Source: Vagococcus bubulae (GTDB lineage Bacteria; Bacillota; Bacilli; Lactobacillales; Vagococcaceae). Taken from it: a stretch of DNA of 64,000 nucleotides. The DNA lies in the NCBI RefSeq assembly GCF_003950315.1, contig NZ_NGJT01000006.1, positions 1-64,000 of the forward strand, in the 5' to 3' direction. A model generated the notes under the pieces. That model had not been told where the DNA came from and ran no database searches. It saw only the letters and a list, made by a program, of their open reading frames with translations. Shown here piece by piece: positions 1 through 9,009 of the stretch (its first letter is position 1; the number at the start of each line of letters is the position of its first letter). Made by a program: the position numbers and the translations under genes.

Positions 1-128
1 CTATAATCAGAAATTTTTGTGTCGGATTCATAAAGGTTTTAAAGAAATACAAGATACATTAGAATCAATGTTTTAACTTAACCGACAGAATGGTTTTTTC
101 CATTTACACATAATTCTTGACGCAACCC
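1..128 (+). mobile_element. Right end of an IS256-like insertion sequence
   Basis: The first 76 bases encode the C-terminus of a transposase on the plus strand. The next about 50 bases are noncoding and look like an IS terminal inverted repeat: a GTGTAAAT-type stretch (read on the minus strand) is usual at IS256-family ends. The likely element boundary is near base 128, where the flippase reading frame becomes IS-derived. The rest of the element lies outside the window, so the other end and the target duplication cannot be seen. Family assignment rests on the short C-terminal peptide and the repeat style and is tentative. Confidence 0.6.
2..76 (+). CDS. Transposase C-terminal fragment (IS256/Mutator-like), partial at window edge
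   Basis: Only the last 24 codons are inside the window, ending in TAA at 74-76. The peptide has the R-x-x-x-GF-x-x-x-x-x-x-LE-x-MF arrangement that I associate with the C-terminus of Mutator-type (IS256) transposases, which are DDE recombinases. The gene enters from outside the window, so its integrity is unknown. It points toward the truncated flippase gene, and its stop is separated from the IS boundary by only about 50 bases. Another IS family is possible because the catalytic core is not visible. Confidence 0.5.
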   Translation, partial: YNQKFLCRIHKGFKEIQDTLESMF

Positions 129-614
129 ATCAGTATTTTTTATAAAAAATAAAATACATAAAAAAGATATGATTTTTATTATAAAATTAATTAATGATAT
201 TATCTTAAAGTCTTCAATACCGTAATAAAACCAGCTTATATCAAACAAAGTTGCTAACAAAGTTATACCTGAAATTAAAAAAAATAATCTATCATTTAAA
301 AGTATTAAAAATAATATATATATAAATAGAATTGATATAGCAATTATAATATTAAATAATTCTAACTCCCAAAATTTTTTTGATAAATTTTTTTTATTAT
401 TCCTTACTATAGAAATCTCCCTTATCCCATAATTTGCCAAACCAAGTCCTGCAAAAAGAACAAAATAATTAACAATAGAACTAACATAATTATATACACC
501 CAAACCTTCTACACCTAAATTTTTAGAAACAATGGGTATAGTTATAATAGGTAAAATAATTATGGTAATTTGATAAATTAATTGATACATAAAGTTACTT
601 ATTATTTTATTCAT
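78..614 (-). pseudogene. Polysaccharide flippase (Wzx-like), truncated by IS insertion
   Basis: This encodes the N-terminal 178 residues of a MATE/MOP-superfamily polysaccharide transporter, which would flip lipid-linked repeat units across the membrane. Full-length family members have about 450-480 residues. The N-terminus has the typical start, followed by hydrophobic segments near residues 10-30, 43-62, 85-107, 110-130 and 150-172. The last about 16 residues (from the G of NTDG) are encoded by the IS end, so roughly 60% of the protein is lost. The start has a strong GGAGG site. It is the last visible gene of the capsule operon. Unless another flippase exists, export of the repeat unit should fail. 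Confidence 0.8.
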
Positions 615-633
615 TTAATCCTCCATTAACATT

Positions 634-1683
634 CTATTTAATTTCTGAATTAAAAAAAATATTTGATTTTTCTAAAAAATAATCCACATCAAATGGAAAT
701 CTTTCTATTTGATTAATAACATGATCTCTATAAAAGCTAAACTCCTCTATATAGTCTTCATAATTATTAATTATATCGTTGATAAGTAAACATATTTCCA
801 ATACATTTTCTAATTTTTTTTCTATCTTAAAATTTTTATTTATTGGGACATCATATTCATTACCAGCACTACCTTCCAACCCTGTAATTATTGTACAATA
901 TCTTAACACAGCTTCTCTTGGTAGTCTTTCAGGACCAGGAAAATTTCCAAAATCAATATAAATTTTAGAAATATCCATTAAATCCATACACTCATCCTCT
1001 GTCAAATTTTTTAATGGTATAAATTTCACATTTTGATTAATTTTTTTCATTTCATTTATAATGTGATGTATAAAAGTATTATCTTTTTTAGGATTATAAA
1101 TTATTATGTCTTGTTTTTTATCTAAATTAATCCACTTTTCATAAAATTTCTTACTAATAGGTCCACAAAGAAACTGCTTTCCTCTATTTGAAACTTCATT
1201 TTCATTTAAATAATTTTCTACATATTTACAATTAAATAAATGATATATATTTTTTTCTTTAAATTTAAAATATCTTAATTTGTATTTTCTACAAATAAAT
1301 AAAATAATATATGAAGGGATAGTCGGGATTTTTCTACTTTCAGAAAAATTCTTAGTTCTTCTACTTACTTTCTGATCTAAATAATAATCTAATGACAACC
1401 ACCATATAACTTTATTTATATTTTTAAATTTATTAAATATTTCAGTATGAACTTCAGGTGTTATTATTATATTATCACTAGAGTCTTCTATTTCAGTGCA
1501 TACTTTAACACCATATTTTTTAAATTTTTCAGGTACTGATAATGTTTTCGTATCAATATAATATATAAATGTTTCATATCCTTTTTTCATTATTTCAGAA
1601 GCTAATTGGTGCAAGCTTTCTGGCCCTCCTGTAACAATCGAATTAACAGATACTATATATACTCGTTTATATATTTTTTTCAT
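634..1683 (-). CDS. Putative capsule glycosyltransferase (GT-B-like)
   Basis: This is a 349-residue soluble protein in the serotype-specific part of the capsule operon. The N-terminus has a beta strand followed by GGPESLHQLA, like the N-terminal Rossmann half of GT-B glycosyltransferases. The C-terminal half has GPERLPREAVLRY-x-x-I-x-x-LEGSAGNEYD near residues 256-285, in the place where GT-B enzymes bind the donor nucleotide sugar. I do not recognise a specific family or substrate. The start is supported by an AAGGAG site 6 bases upstream. Base composition is extremely AT-rich compared with the teichoic acid genes, consistent with a horizontally exchanged capsule block. Confidence 0.55.
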   Translation of the reverse strand: MKKIYKRVYIVSVNSIVTGGPESLHQLASEIMKKGYETFIYYIDTKTLSVPEKFKKYGVKVCTEIEDSSDNIIITPEVHTEIFNKFKNINKVIWWLSLDYYLDQKVSRRTKNFSESRKIPTIPSYIILFICRKYKLRYFKFKEKNIYHLFNCKYVENYLNENEVSNRGKQFLCGPISKKFYEKWINLDKKQDIIIYNPKKDNTFIHHIINEMKKINQNVKFIPLKNLTEDECMDLMDISKIYIDFGNFPGPERLPREAVLRYCTIITGLEGSAGNEYDVPINKNFKIEKKLENVLEICLLINDIINNYEDYIEEFSFYRDHVINQIERFPFDVDYFLEKSNIFFNSEIK

Positions 1684-1702
1684 AATATCTCCTTTTTCAG
1701 TT

Positions 1703-2737
1703 CTATAGTTGAACTGATTTTATAATCTGAATAACTACATGATTAAATTGGTTATTGTATAAAAATGCAAATCCTATTGCTAAGCTAAATATAAAAAATA
1801 AAATTTGTGAAATATTCAATTCAGGACAAAGTAATGTTTTCCTATTATAAAAAGTATTTGAAAATAAAATATAATTCATGATTATTATATTTCTATATAA
1901 TCTAAAAAAATCAACATCCATTGATATAAACATAAATGATAAGAATATAATAATGTTTATTTTATAAACAACCTCTACAAATTGTATTTGACTTTCTGAT
2001 AAATAATTCCAATTTTCATTATATTTTATTATACCTGTAACCATCATATTAATTATAAAAATATTCAACATAAAGAAAAATATAAAAAGAACTACTGTGC
2101 TCGGTTTACTTCCCTCTAAATATCTAATATATTTACTTCCTAGTGGAATTATACGAACAATAAAGTTTATAATAGCATCTTTAAATAAAAATGAAACTGA
2201 AACAATCAATAAGACTAATCGAATTAAATTCTGTTTATTATTTATACAAACTAGTAAAAAAGATAAATAAAAAATAGATGTATTATGAAAAGAAGTTGCT
2301 ATCAAAACTAAAACTACGTATCTCAAGTATTTTTTTTCTGATAATAAACCTACTCCATATAAAATTAATAACATCGCTATTGAATTTCTAATTTGGACAA
2401 TATCTAAAAAAAAGGGGAAAAAAATATAAAATACTAGAACTATAGACGGATTAACTGAATACCGCTTAATATATTTATACAAAAATATACAAAAAATCAG
2501 CGCTATAAATAAAATTAAGTTAAAATAATCTAACCCAATAATACTGAAACATTTTATTAATAATGAAAAGCCTGGTTCTATATAAGGATAAAAAAATGTA
2601 TTACTATTATTCAAATAATCAAATATTTGTAAATAATTTTGAATGTCTGGATTGCTTTTACTTAAACCAAAAATAATAAAAATAGTAATCAGCATTGACT
2701 TAAAAATAATATTTTTATTTGTATTTTTAATCTCCAT
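1703..2737 (-). CDS. EpsG-family polysaccharide polymerase (Wzy-like)
   Basis: This is an integral membrane protein of about 344 residues with about ten hydrophobic segments. The motif F-x-DIVQIRNSIA (about residues 115-127) is typical of EpsG-family proteins, which are thought to polymerise capsule or exopolysaccharide repeat units at the outer face of the membrane. I prefer the ATG at 2737 over the upstream TTG at 2749, because GGTGG lies 4 bases before it and its A overlaps the TAA stop of the upstream glycosyltransferase (TAATG coupling). It is the only polymerase candidate in the operon. The sugar linkage formed cannot be read from sequence. Confidence 0.75.
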   Translation of the reverse strand: MEIKNTNKNIIFKSMLITIFIIFGLSKSNPDIQNYLQIFDYLNNSNTFFYPYIEPGFSLLIKCFSIIGLDYFNLILFIALIFCIFLYKYIKRYSVNPSIVLVFYIFFPFFLDIVQIRNSIAMLLILYGVGLLSEKKYLRYVVLVLIATSFHNTSIFYLSFLLVCINNKQNLIRLVLLIVSVSFLFKDAIINFIVRIIPLGSKYIRYLEGSKPSTVVLFIFFFMLNIFIINMMVTGIIKYNENWNYLSESQIQFVEVVYKINIIIFLSFMFISMDVDFFRLYRNIIIMNYILFSNTFYNRKTLLCPELNISQILFFIFSLAIGFAFLYNNQFNHVVIQIIKSVQL

Positions 2738-3666
2738 TAATCCACCCAACTTTTTTTAGAATCTCTAATACCTCTATACATACTAGATAACTTTCTTTTT
2801 TTATTTGTTTCATATAGACAAACACCTAAAATATCATGAATAAATCTTTTATACATTAATACTTTAAGTCCTGGATAATTTTTTCCATATGTTCTAACTG
2901 TATACATACCATTTCTAAAAATATAATATTTTCTTACCTCTGAGTGATGATTAGGTTTAATTGTTAATCCTAAAAAAAACTTTTTTTCTCTATTCCCAAT
3001 TGTATGATTTAACAAAACCCCTGAAGTAGCTACAACCTTATATCCATTTTCCCTCATCCTTAAACAATACTCTGTATCAATTTGATCTATAAAAAAATCT
3101 TCTCTAAATAATCCGACTATATTTATTACTTCAATTTTTATTAAGCTACCAGAAGATATTGCAAATGACACCTCTAAATATAGTTCATTTTTAAATTTTT
3201 TATCCTCATAACCTCTATCAGTTAAAAGAGCATAATGAGCATATTCTTTAGTATTTCTATCAAAATAGTTTGGCGCTAGTATTCCCAACTTATTTTCAGG
3301 ATATAATTCTTCATATTGAGTAAATAAATTTATCATACTACCAATATAACCATCAGGGATAATAGTGTCTTGATCAAAGAAAAATATGTATTCTTTCCCA
3401 AGTCTTTTACTTATTTCAATCCCTTTGTTTTGTGCTGTTCCTAAACCTTTATTTGTATCAAACTTGACATATTTACTCTCAGTTCCTACTAACATGCGTT
3501 CAATTTGTAATATCACTTTATTTGTATTTTTTGTACCATTATCAACTACTATTAAATACACATCCATCTCTAACATTTTTTTTATACTATTCAATGTAGA
3601 TTGGTCTGGATTATACGTTACTATTACTACTGATGTTCTATTTTTTTCCTTTAAATTCACTACCAT
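2737..3666 (-). CDS. Family 2 glycosyltransferase, rhamnosyltransferase type
   Basis: This is a 309-residue GT-A enzyme predicted to transfer a sugar, possibly rhamnose, to the growing lipid-linked capsule unit at the inner membrane face. The N-terminus has the GT2 start SVVIVTYNP (residues 12-20), VDNG near 41, and FDQDT near 98, the DxD-like metal/nucleotide site in RfbN/rhamnosyltransferase-type proteins. The acceptor region includes DFFIDQIDTEYCLR near 192. Translation is coupled to the polymerase downstream. The start is not fully certain: the ATG at 3666 has only a weak GAGAG site, and a GTG two codons later is an alternative. Confidence 0.75.
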   Translation of the reverse strand: MVVNLKEKNRTSVVIVTYNPDQSTLNSIKKMLEMDVYLIVVDNGTKNTNKVILQIERMLVGTESKYVKFDTNKGLGTAQNKGIEISKRLGKEYIFFFDQDTIIPDGYIGSMINLFTQYEELYPENKLGILAPNYFDRNTKEYAHYALLTDRGYEDKKFKNELYLEVSFAISSGSLIKIEVINIVGLFREDFFIDQIDTEYCLRMRENGYKVVATSGVLLNHTIGNREKKFFLGLTIKPNHHSEVRKYYIFRNGMYTVRTYGKNYPGLKVLMYKRFIHDILGVCLYETNKKRKLSSMYRGIRDSKKSWVD

Positions 3667-3765
3667 CTCTCATTTCTTTTTCACTAAAATGTTTATATAT
3701 ATAATTTTCTAAAATTCTATTTACAAATATTTTTTAGATTTTAATTATAAATAGAAATGATAATA

Positions 3766-4890
3766 TTAATCGTAATTAAGTTCCCTCAAAATTTTATCCA
3801 TTTTATTTGTAAAATTGTCTATCGAAAACATTTCATCAAATAATAGTTCAACACCCTGTTGCATTTTTCTTAAATCTTCTAAATTATAAACTTCCAATAT
3901 TTTATTAACGGATTTATTAATATCTTCAGTTACATTCACTCCAGCAAAATATGTTTCAACCATATCCTTTGTATCATAAGAAATATTATTAATAACTGGT
4001 AACCCAAACTGAAAGTAATCTATAGATTTCATCGTTAAGCCGACAAAAATATCTTGTTTCATTATGTTTAAACCGAAATGACATTTTTTCAATATGATTT
4101 GCTTATCTTGAATATCATATATCTTCCCATAAAACTGGTAATTGATTTGATTTTTAACTAACATTGTTAATAATTGTTCTTTTTTCTCGCCATCACCTAT
4201 AATATGTAAATGAACTTTTTTATATTTATTTAACTCTGTAATTAAACTTACAATATACTTGATATCTATAATGTTATTAATAGAACCTAAATAACAAATA
4301 TGAATATCATTTTGATTTATTTTAGAAATCTCACAACTATTTAATTTATTACGAGTAAAATATACGGTCTCAATATTTTTTACATTGCCTATTTTTACAA
4401 GTTCATTCTCAAATAATTTACATTCAGTAATAACATAATCTGCATTACTTATATATTTATTTCGCATACCACTCCATCTATTAATCAGTTTTATCTTATT
4501 AACATAGGGAATTGGTAATGTTTCAGGCCAAAAATCCATCACATCGAATATGATTTTAGGTTTATTCTTTAATCGAACCAAGTCCTTACACAATTTATTA
4601 GGAGGAATAATGACATGCAATAAGTCAAAAGAATTAGTTTCTATAAATTCTTTTACTCTTTTTGAAAATAGTATATGTGAATAGATACGTTTTATACTTA
4701 AATTTTTATTATAGGTTGGCACATCAATAATTATTTCATTTTGACGTTCTTTACTATACTTTTCTTTGGACATATGCAGAAAACTGGACTTAACAATAGT
4801 GACTTGATAACCTCTAGTTTCATAATAAATAGCCATATCTTGTATTCTATTATTATATGTTTCAAATGCACTGATAATAGCAACCTTCAT
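3766..4890 (-). CDS. Family 4 glycosyltransferase
   Basis: This is a GT-B glycosyltransferase of 374 residues in the capsule operon. The N-terminus MKVAIISAFET starts a Rossmann fold. The C-terminal half has the GT4 layout: CYLGSINNIIDIKYIV (the usual G-x-l-x-x-x-K-g region), LHIIGDGEKKEQL, and a late acidic stretch near GLTMKSIDYFQFGLPV. The start at 4890 is chosen over the upstream in-frame ATG at 4929 because GGTGG precedes it and it follows the TAA of the upstream epimerase with a single-base gap. From here toward base 1 the DNA becomes markedly more AT-rich, marking the variable capsule block. Confidence 0.75.
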   Translation of the reverse strand: MKVAIISAFETYNNRIQDMAIYYETRGYQVTIVKSSFLHMSKEKYSKERQNEIIIDVPTYNKNLSIKRIYSHILFSKRVKEFIETNSFDLLHVIIPPNKLCKDLVRLKNKPKIIFDVMDFWPETLPIPYVNKIKLINRWSGMRNKYISNADYVITECKLFENELVKIGNVKNIETVYFTRNKLNSCEISKINQNDIHICYLGSINNIIDIKYIVSLITELNKYKKVHLHIIGDGEKKEQLLTMLVKNQINYQFYGKIYDIQDKQIILKKCHFGLNIMKQDIFVGLTMKSIDYFQFGLPVINNISYDTKDMVETYFAGVNVTEDINKSVNKILEVYNLEDLRKMQQGVELLFDEMFSIDNFTNKMDKILRELNYD

Positions 4891-4891
4891 T

Positions 4892-5776
4892 TTATCCACC
4901 TTTTTCTGTTTCTGAAATTGTTTTTTCAAAGTTTAAGTAAAAAGTTTTATTCTTTTTTTCATACACCAAGTTTCCAAACGCTTTATTAGTTAAATCTCCA
5001 ATTTTTCCAGGGATATAAGATAAAAGATAAACTGACCAGTTCATAAAGCTAAACAGCTTGATGTTTTTTCCATTTGCTTTGGCTATCTCTTTAACCATGT
5101 AACTAGTGCGGATATAATCGTTGTTTTGTGGAAAAAAAATGCCAGTCTTAGTTTCTCTAATTAATTCCTCTATAAACAAATTAAGATTACCTATAAAAAT
5201 CATGGATCGCTCATTTGGTATATCTGGAAACACTGGTAGAGTTAAGGCTATTTTTCTTAGTAAAGGATAATTCCCTTTACTCCCTTTTCCATATACCATT
5301 GGTGGTCTGATAATGGAAAGTAAAAATGTTTCTGTTTCTAATGTTTTTAATTTTTTTTCAGCACACCATTTACTATCTCCATAAAAATTACTCGGTGTAG
5401 GAAGTGTCTTAGCAGTGATCACTCTTTTTTTTCTTATACTAATCGCTTCTCCATAAACAATAATCGAACTTAAATAGATAAACTGTGACTTCTTTTCTTT
5501 TCTATCTTCTTTATATTTATTAGCAATGTCATATGACAAATCACAATTAATGTCATAGTATTTTTGTTGTTCTTCTTTACTAACTTTTCCAACATCAGCA
5601 TGTGCAATACCGGCACAATGTAGGACTACATCATACACAGAAAAGTCCTGAGTCTTCCAGTCATCTCCTCTAACAGAGATAGTGTCGACTTGATACTCAG
5701 GATTTTTTTCTATATGAGAAACAAATGATGAACCAATATAGCTTGTTTTTCCAGTCACTAAAATTCGTTTCATCAT
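4892..5776 (-). CDS. NAD-dependent epimerase/dehydratase (extended SDR)
   Basis: This 294-residue sugar-nucleotide-modifying enzyme has an N-terminal dinucleotide-binding loop TGKTSYIGSSF (about residues 8-18, a variant of TGxxGxxG) and a YGDSK catalytic YxxxK near residue 132. Related proteins in capsule clusters reduce or epimerise UDP-sugars, often acting near the initiating transferase. The start ATG overlaps the TGA stop of the sugar transferase gene, and GAGGAG lies just upstream, so the two are translationally coupled. Substrate is not determined by sequence. Serine in place of the second glycine of the binding loop is seen in the WbpV/WbnF-like subgroup. Confidence 0.75.
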   Translation of the reverse strand: MMKRILVTGKTSYIGSSFVSHIEKNPEYQVDTISVRGDDWKTQDFSVYDVVLHCAGIAHADVGKVSKEEQQKYYDINCDLSYDIANKYKEDRKEKKSQFIYLSSIIVYGEAISIRKKRVITAKTLPTPSNFYGDSKWCAEKKLKTLETETFLLSIIRPPMVYGKGSKGNYPLLRKIALTLPVFPDIPNERSMIFIGNLNLFIEELIRETKTGIFFPQNNDYIRTSYMVKEIAKANGKNIKLFSFMNWSVYLLSYIPGKIGDLTNKAFGNLVYEKKNKTFYLNFEKTISETEKGG

Positions 5777-6390
5777 TTACGCTCCTCTACCTTTGTCATC
5801 ACTCCTGTGCCACCTTCAACTACTCCATCTGATTTAAAGACTGAAATAATTGTCCCAATAAAACATTTGACATCCATCAAAAAACATTCATGTTCCACAT
5901 AATAACCATCTAATGATGCTTTGACATCTATATCCAGCTCATCTCGCCCATTTATTTGAGCCCATCCAGTCAGTCCCGGTCTGATATTATTAGCGCCATA
6001 TTTATCTCTCTCTTCTATCAAGTCATATTGATTCCATAATGCAGGTCTCGGTCCAATAACTGCCATATCCCCTCTTAAAATATTAAATAATTGGGGCAAT
6101 TCATCTAGGCTTGTTTTTCTCAATAGCTTTCCAACTGGTGTTATAAACATATCAGGATTTTCTAATAGGTGTGTTGGCATCTCTTTTGGTGTATCAATTC
6201 TCATCGTGCGAAACTTATAAATAAAAAACAACTCTTTGTTTTTACCGACTCTTTTTTGAACAAAAATCACTGGTCCTTTAGAATCTAGCTTAATCACAAC
6301 TACTAATAAGATCAGTAGTGGTGACAACACAATAATGCCAAGTAATGATAAACAAAAATCCAATCCCCTTTTTAAAAATGTCTTATACAT
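5773..6390 (-). CDS. Initiating sugar phosphotransferase (bacterial sugar transferase family)
   Basis: This 205-residue monotopic membrane enzyme transfers a sugar-1-phosphate to undecaprenyl phosphate, starting the capsule repeat unit. It has an N-terminal hydrophobic hairpin (about residues 10-34), the conserved GPVIFVQKRVGKN and FRTMR motifs, a KTSLDELPQLFNI block and GPRPAL followed by RPGLTGWAQINGR. Length matches the short PglC/EpsL-type members without the extra N-terminal membrane domain. GAGGAG at 5 bases supports the ATG at 6390. The N-terminal Lys/Arg and the start directly after the dehydratase gene show it is part of the same operon. Confidence 0.88.
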   Translation of the reverse strand: MYKTFLKRGLDFCLSLLGIIVLSPLLILLVVVIKLDSKGPVIFVQKRVGKNKELFFIYKFRTMRIDTPKEMPTHLLENPDMFITPVGKLLRKTSLDELPQLFNILRGDMAVIGPRPALWNQYDLIEERDKYGANNIRPGLTGWAQINGRDELDIDVKASLDGYYVEHECFLMDVKCFIGTIISVFKSDGVVEGGTGVMTKVEERK

Positions 6391-6392
6391 GT

Positions 6393-8225
6393 CTACTCCT
6401 CACTTGATAAATTAGCAAATAGTACCAACTCTTTTGCTAATTCACTATGGTCTTCTGGCAACTCCTCTAATTTTTCCATTACTTCATCATAAGCAAATCC
6501 ATTCACATTTCCCACAAAAATCTTGTCATGGACTTGCTCTTTTGATCGTTCTTTATCAACAAGCAGCTCTTCATATAATTTTTCACCTGGTCTAATACCA
6601 GTTTCAATAATTTCAATGTCTTCTTCACTATAGCCACTTAATTTAATCACTTTTTTAGCCAAATCAATAATTTTAACGGGCTCTCCCATATCTAAAATAA
6701 AGATTTCGCCACCCCTAGCTAACGCACCTGATTGGATGACTAATCGACTCGCTTCAGGTATCGTCATAAAATACCGTGTCATTCGAAAATCTGTCACTGT
6801 TAATGGACCACCACGCTCAACTTGTTCTTTAAATAAAGGAACAACACTTCCCCGACTTCCTAATACATTTCCAAAACGCACCGCAGAGAATTTTGTTTTT
6901 CCTCTACCATTTAACCCTGTTACAATCATTTCAGCAATGCGTTTGGTCGCTCCCATAACGTTTGGCGGATTCACTGCCTTATCAGAAGATATCATGACAA
7001 AGCTTTCCACATCATTGGCAAGAGCGGCTTCTGCCACATTTTTTGTTCCATAAATATTATTTTTTAGAGCTTCAGATGGATTATATTCCATCAAAGGGAC
7101 ATGTTTATGAGCTGCGGTATGGTACAAAACAGTCGGTTTATGAACACTCATCACTTCAAAAATTCGTTTTGCATCCCGAACATCTGCAATGACTGGGATG
7201 ATTTCTGTATTTTTATCAATAAACGTTTGTCTTAATTCTTTTTCAATTAAATAAATTGAATTTTCTCCATGTCCTAGCAAAATAATTTTTTTAGGGGAGA
7301 ACGTCATGACTTGGCGGCAAATTTCTGATCCGATTGAACCACCAGCACCGGTAACTAAAATAGTTTTATTGGTTAATTGATTTTTAATCATATCCATATC
7401 TAGCTTGACTTCTTCCCTACCAAGTAAGTCAACCACATCAATCTCTCGAAGTTTTGTTACAGCGACTTCACCTGTGGCTAAATCTTCTATTGAAGGAATA
7501 GAGTTTATTTTAACATCTAATTCTCTGGTTATATCTAGTAATCGTTCATACTCCTCTGCCGTCATGGAGGGAATGGCAACAGTCAACACATCCACATCAT
7601 AGACTGCTACTAACTCTGATAATTCATCAATTGAGCCAACGACTTTCAACCCAGATAGATAAGTATTTCTTTTATTAATATCATCATCAATAAACCCTTT
7701 AAAATTTAGTCCAAGTTGAGACGATTTGTATTTCACCGTATTATAAAGCAACTCGCCACCATCACCAGCCCCTATAATAAAAGCATTGTGGCATTTTTTA
7801 TTGGTCTTACTATGATACATATTTATATAATCAAATATTAGTCGCCAAGTAATACGAGAGCTAATTATGACAATCAACACTATAAAATACGTTAACATAA
7901 CATGTAAATTCATGTAAGGCTCTTTAAAGAAAAAACCTAAAATAATATACTCTAAAATACTTGATGAACTAACCGCAAAAAAAATAGACGTAATAGCAGT
8001 GATACTGGTATATCTAGTTAAACGATTAAAGACTTTAAAAAACATACCAAATACTAAATACAAACAAATTTGTAATCCTATAAACAACTGATTTATAGGA
8101 TTATCTATATTATATAAAAAATTAATATATATTGTGACAACGATATTCGCAAGTATAATAATGCTAATATCGACTGTCATTAAAATTGACATTTTCACTT
8201 TGCGACTCACTAACAAAACACCCAA
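6393..8225 (-). CDS. epsC: Membrane-bound UDP-sugar 4,6-dehydratase (CapD/EpsC family)
   Basis: This 610-residue protein makes a nucleotide sugar for the capsule, most likely a 4-keto-6-deoxy product of UDP-GlcNAc. The first about 130 residues hold four membrane segments, followed by a CoA-binding-like Rossmann domain (IGAGDGGELL near 153) and the catalytic SDR domain starting at VTGAGGSIGSEI (about 291). ISSDKAVNPPNVMGATKR is the conserved catalytic region of this family. The start is uncertain: the frame opens with TTG at 8225, a GTG at 8210 and an ATG at 8192 are alternatives, and none has a strong ribosome-binding site. The gene follows cpsB with a gap of 3 bases. Confidence 0.87.
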   Translation of the reverse strand: MGVLLVSRKVKMSILMTVDISIIILANIVVTIYINFLYNIDNPINQLFIGLQICLYLVFGMFFKVFNRLTRYTSITAITSIFFAVSSSSILEYIILGFFFKEPYMNLHVMLTYFIVLIVIISSRITWRLIFDYINMYHSKTNKKCHNAFIIGAGDGGELLYNTVKYKSSQLGLNFKGFIDDDINKRNTYLSGLKVVGSIDELSELVAVYDVDVLTVAIPSMTAEEYERLLDITRELDVKINSIPSIEDLATGEVAVTKLREIDVVDLLGREEVKLDMDMIKNQLTNKTILVTGAGGSIGSEICRQVMTFSPKKIILLGHGENSIYLIEKELRQTFIDKNTEIIPVIADVRDAKRIFEVMSVHKPTVLYHTAAHKHVPLMEYNPSEALKNNIYGTKNVAEAALANDVESFVMISSDKAVNPPNVMGATKRIAEMIVTGLNGRGKTKFSAVRFGNVLGSRGSVVPLFKEQVERGGPLTVTDFRMTRYFMTIPEASRLVIQSGALARGGEIFILDMGEPVKIIDLAKKVIKLSGYSEEDIEIIETGIRPGEKLYEELLVDKERSKEQVHDKIFVGNVNGFAYDEVMEKLEELPEDHSELAKELVLFANLSSEE

Positions 8226-8228
8226 TCT

Positions 8229-8993
8229 CTAATAGAATACCCATATTTTTTTATTATTTGTGATGGGTTCTACAACGACATTATCCCCATTAACAATATC
8301 TTTTGTTATTTGTTCAAACCGTTGTCTTTTTTCACTACCAAACTCTTTTTCTAACTTGTCATAAGCTGCCCTTGTATAAAAACCTCGGCTTGATATATTA
8401 TGTGCATCAGATGATAACATATGCGCATAATTGTATTTAATCATCTTCTGACTCGCTTTTTGAATTTTTTTACCAAACTGACCTAAGTAACTACCATTCG
8501 TTATTTGCGTTAAGCACCCCATATTAACAAATGGTTGTAATTTTCTAGGTCGTTCTAAAAAAACATTGTTTCTTTCTGGATGAACAATAATTGGTGTGTG
8601 TCCTTTACGACATAACTCCAACAACATTGCTTCACTATATTCTGGTACCACTGTTGTCGGAAACTCGACCATTAAATATTTATCTTTTAAATCAGCAAAC
8701 AAAATATCGCCATTATTCATTCGATCGAACAAATCATCAGAAATACGTACTTCTTGTCCTTCAAATAAAGTCAATGGGATTCGATGGTGGTCTAACACTC
8801 GTTGAAGTTTTGCAACTTCTTCTATTATATCTTCTTTTTTATTGGTGTAGTGACCATTATTATAATGAGGAGTACAGAGTATGTGAGATATCCCTTCTGA
8901 AACAGCTGTACGTGCCATGTAAATCGAATCGTCAACTGTTCTTGCACCATCATCTACACCTGGTAATATATGACAATGTAAATCAACAAACAC
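8229..8993 (-). CDS. cpsB: Tyrosine-protein phosphatase CpsB/CapC (PHP domain)
   Basis: This is a manganese-dependent phosphatase that dephosphorylates the BY-kinase CpsD and so tunes capsule chain length. The PHP signature DLHCHILPGVDDGA sits at the very N-terminus, followed by CTPHYNNGHY, EGQEVR, VHPERN and SSDAHN, which supply the metal ligands. I choose the GTG at 8993: GGGGAG lies 6 bases upstream, and the resulting 254 residues equals the family norm. The longer upstream frame only overlaps the end of cpsD. It sits 16 bases after the cpsD stop and completes the cpsC-cpsD-cpsB phosphoregulatory set. Confidence 0.9.
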   Translation of the reverse strand: MFVDLHCHILPGVDDGARTVDDSIYMARTAVSEGISHILCTPHYNNGHYTNKKEDIIEEVAKLQRVLDHHRIPLTLFEGQEVRISDDLFDRMNNGDILFADLKDKYLMVEFPTTVVPEYSEAMLLELCRKGHTPIIVHPERNNVFLERPRKLQPFVNMGCLTQITNGSYLGQFGKKIQKASQKMIKYNYAHMLSSDAHNISSRGFYTRAAYDKLEKEFGSEKRQRFEQITKDIVNGDNVVVEPITNNKKIWVFY

Positions 8994-9009
8994 GATACTC
9001 TCCCCTTTC

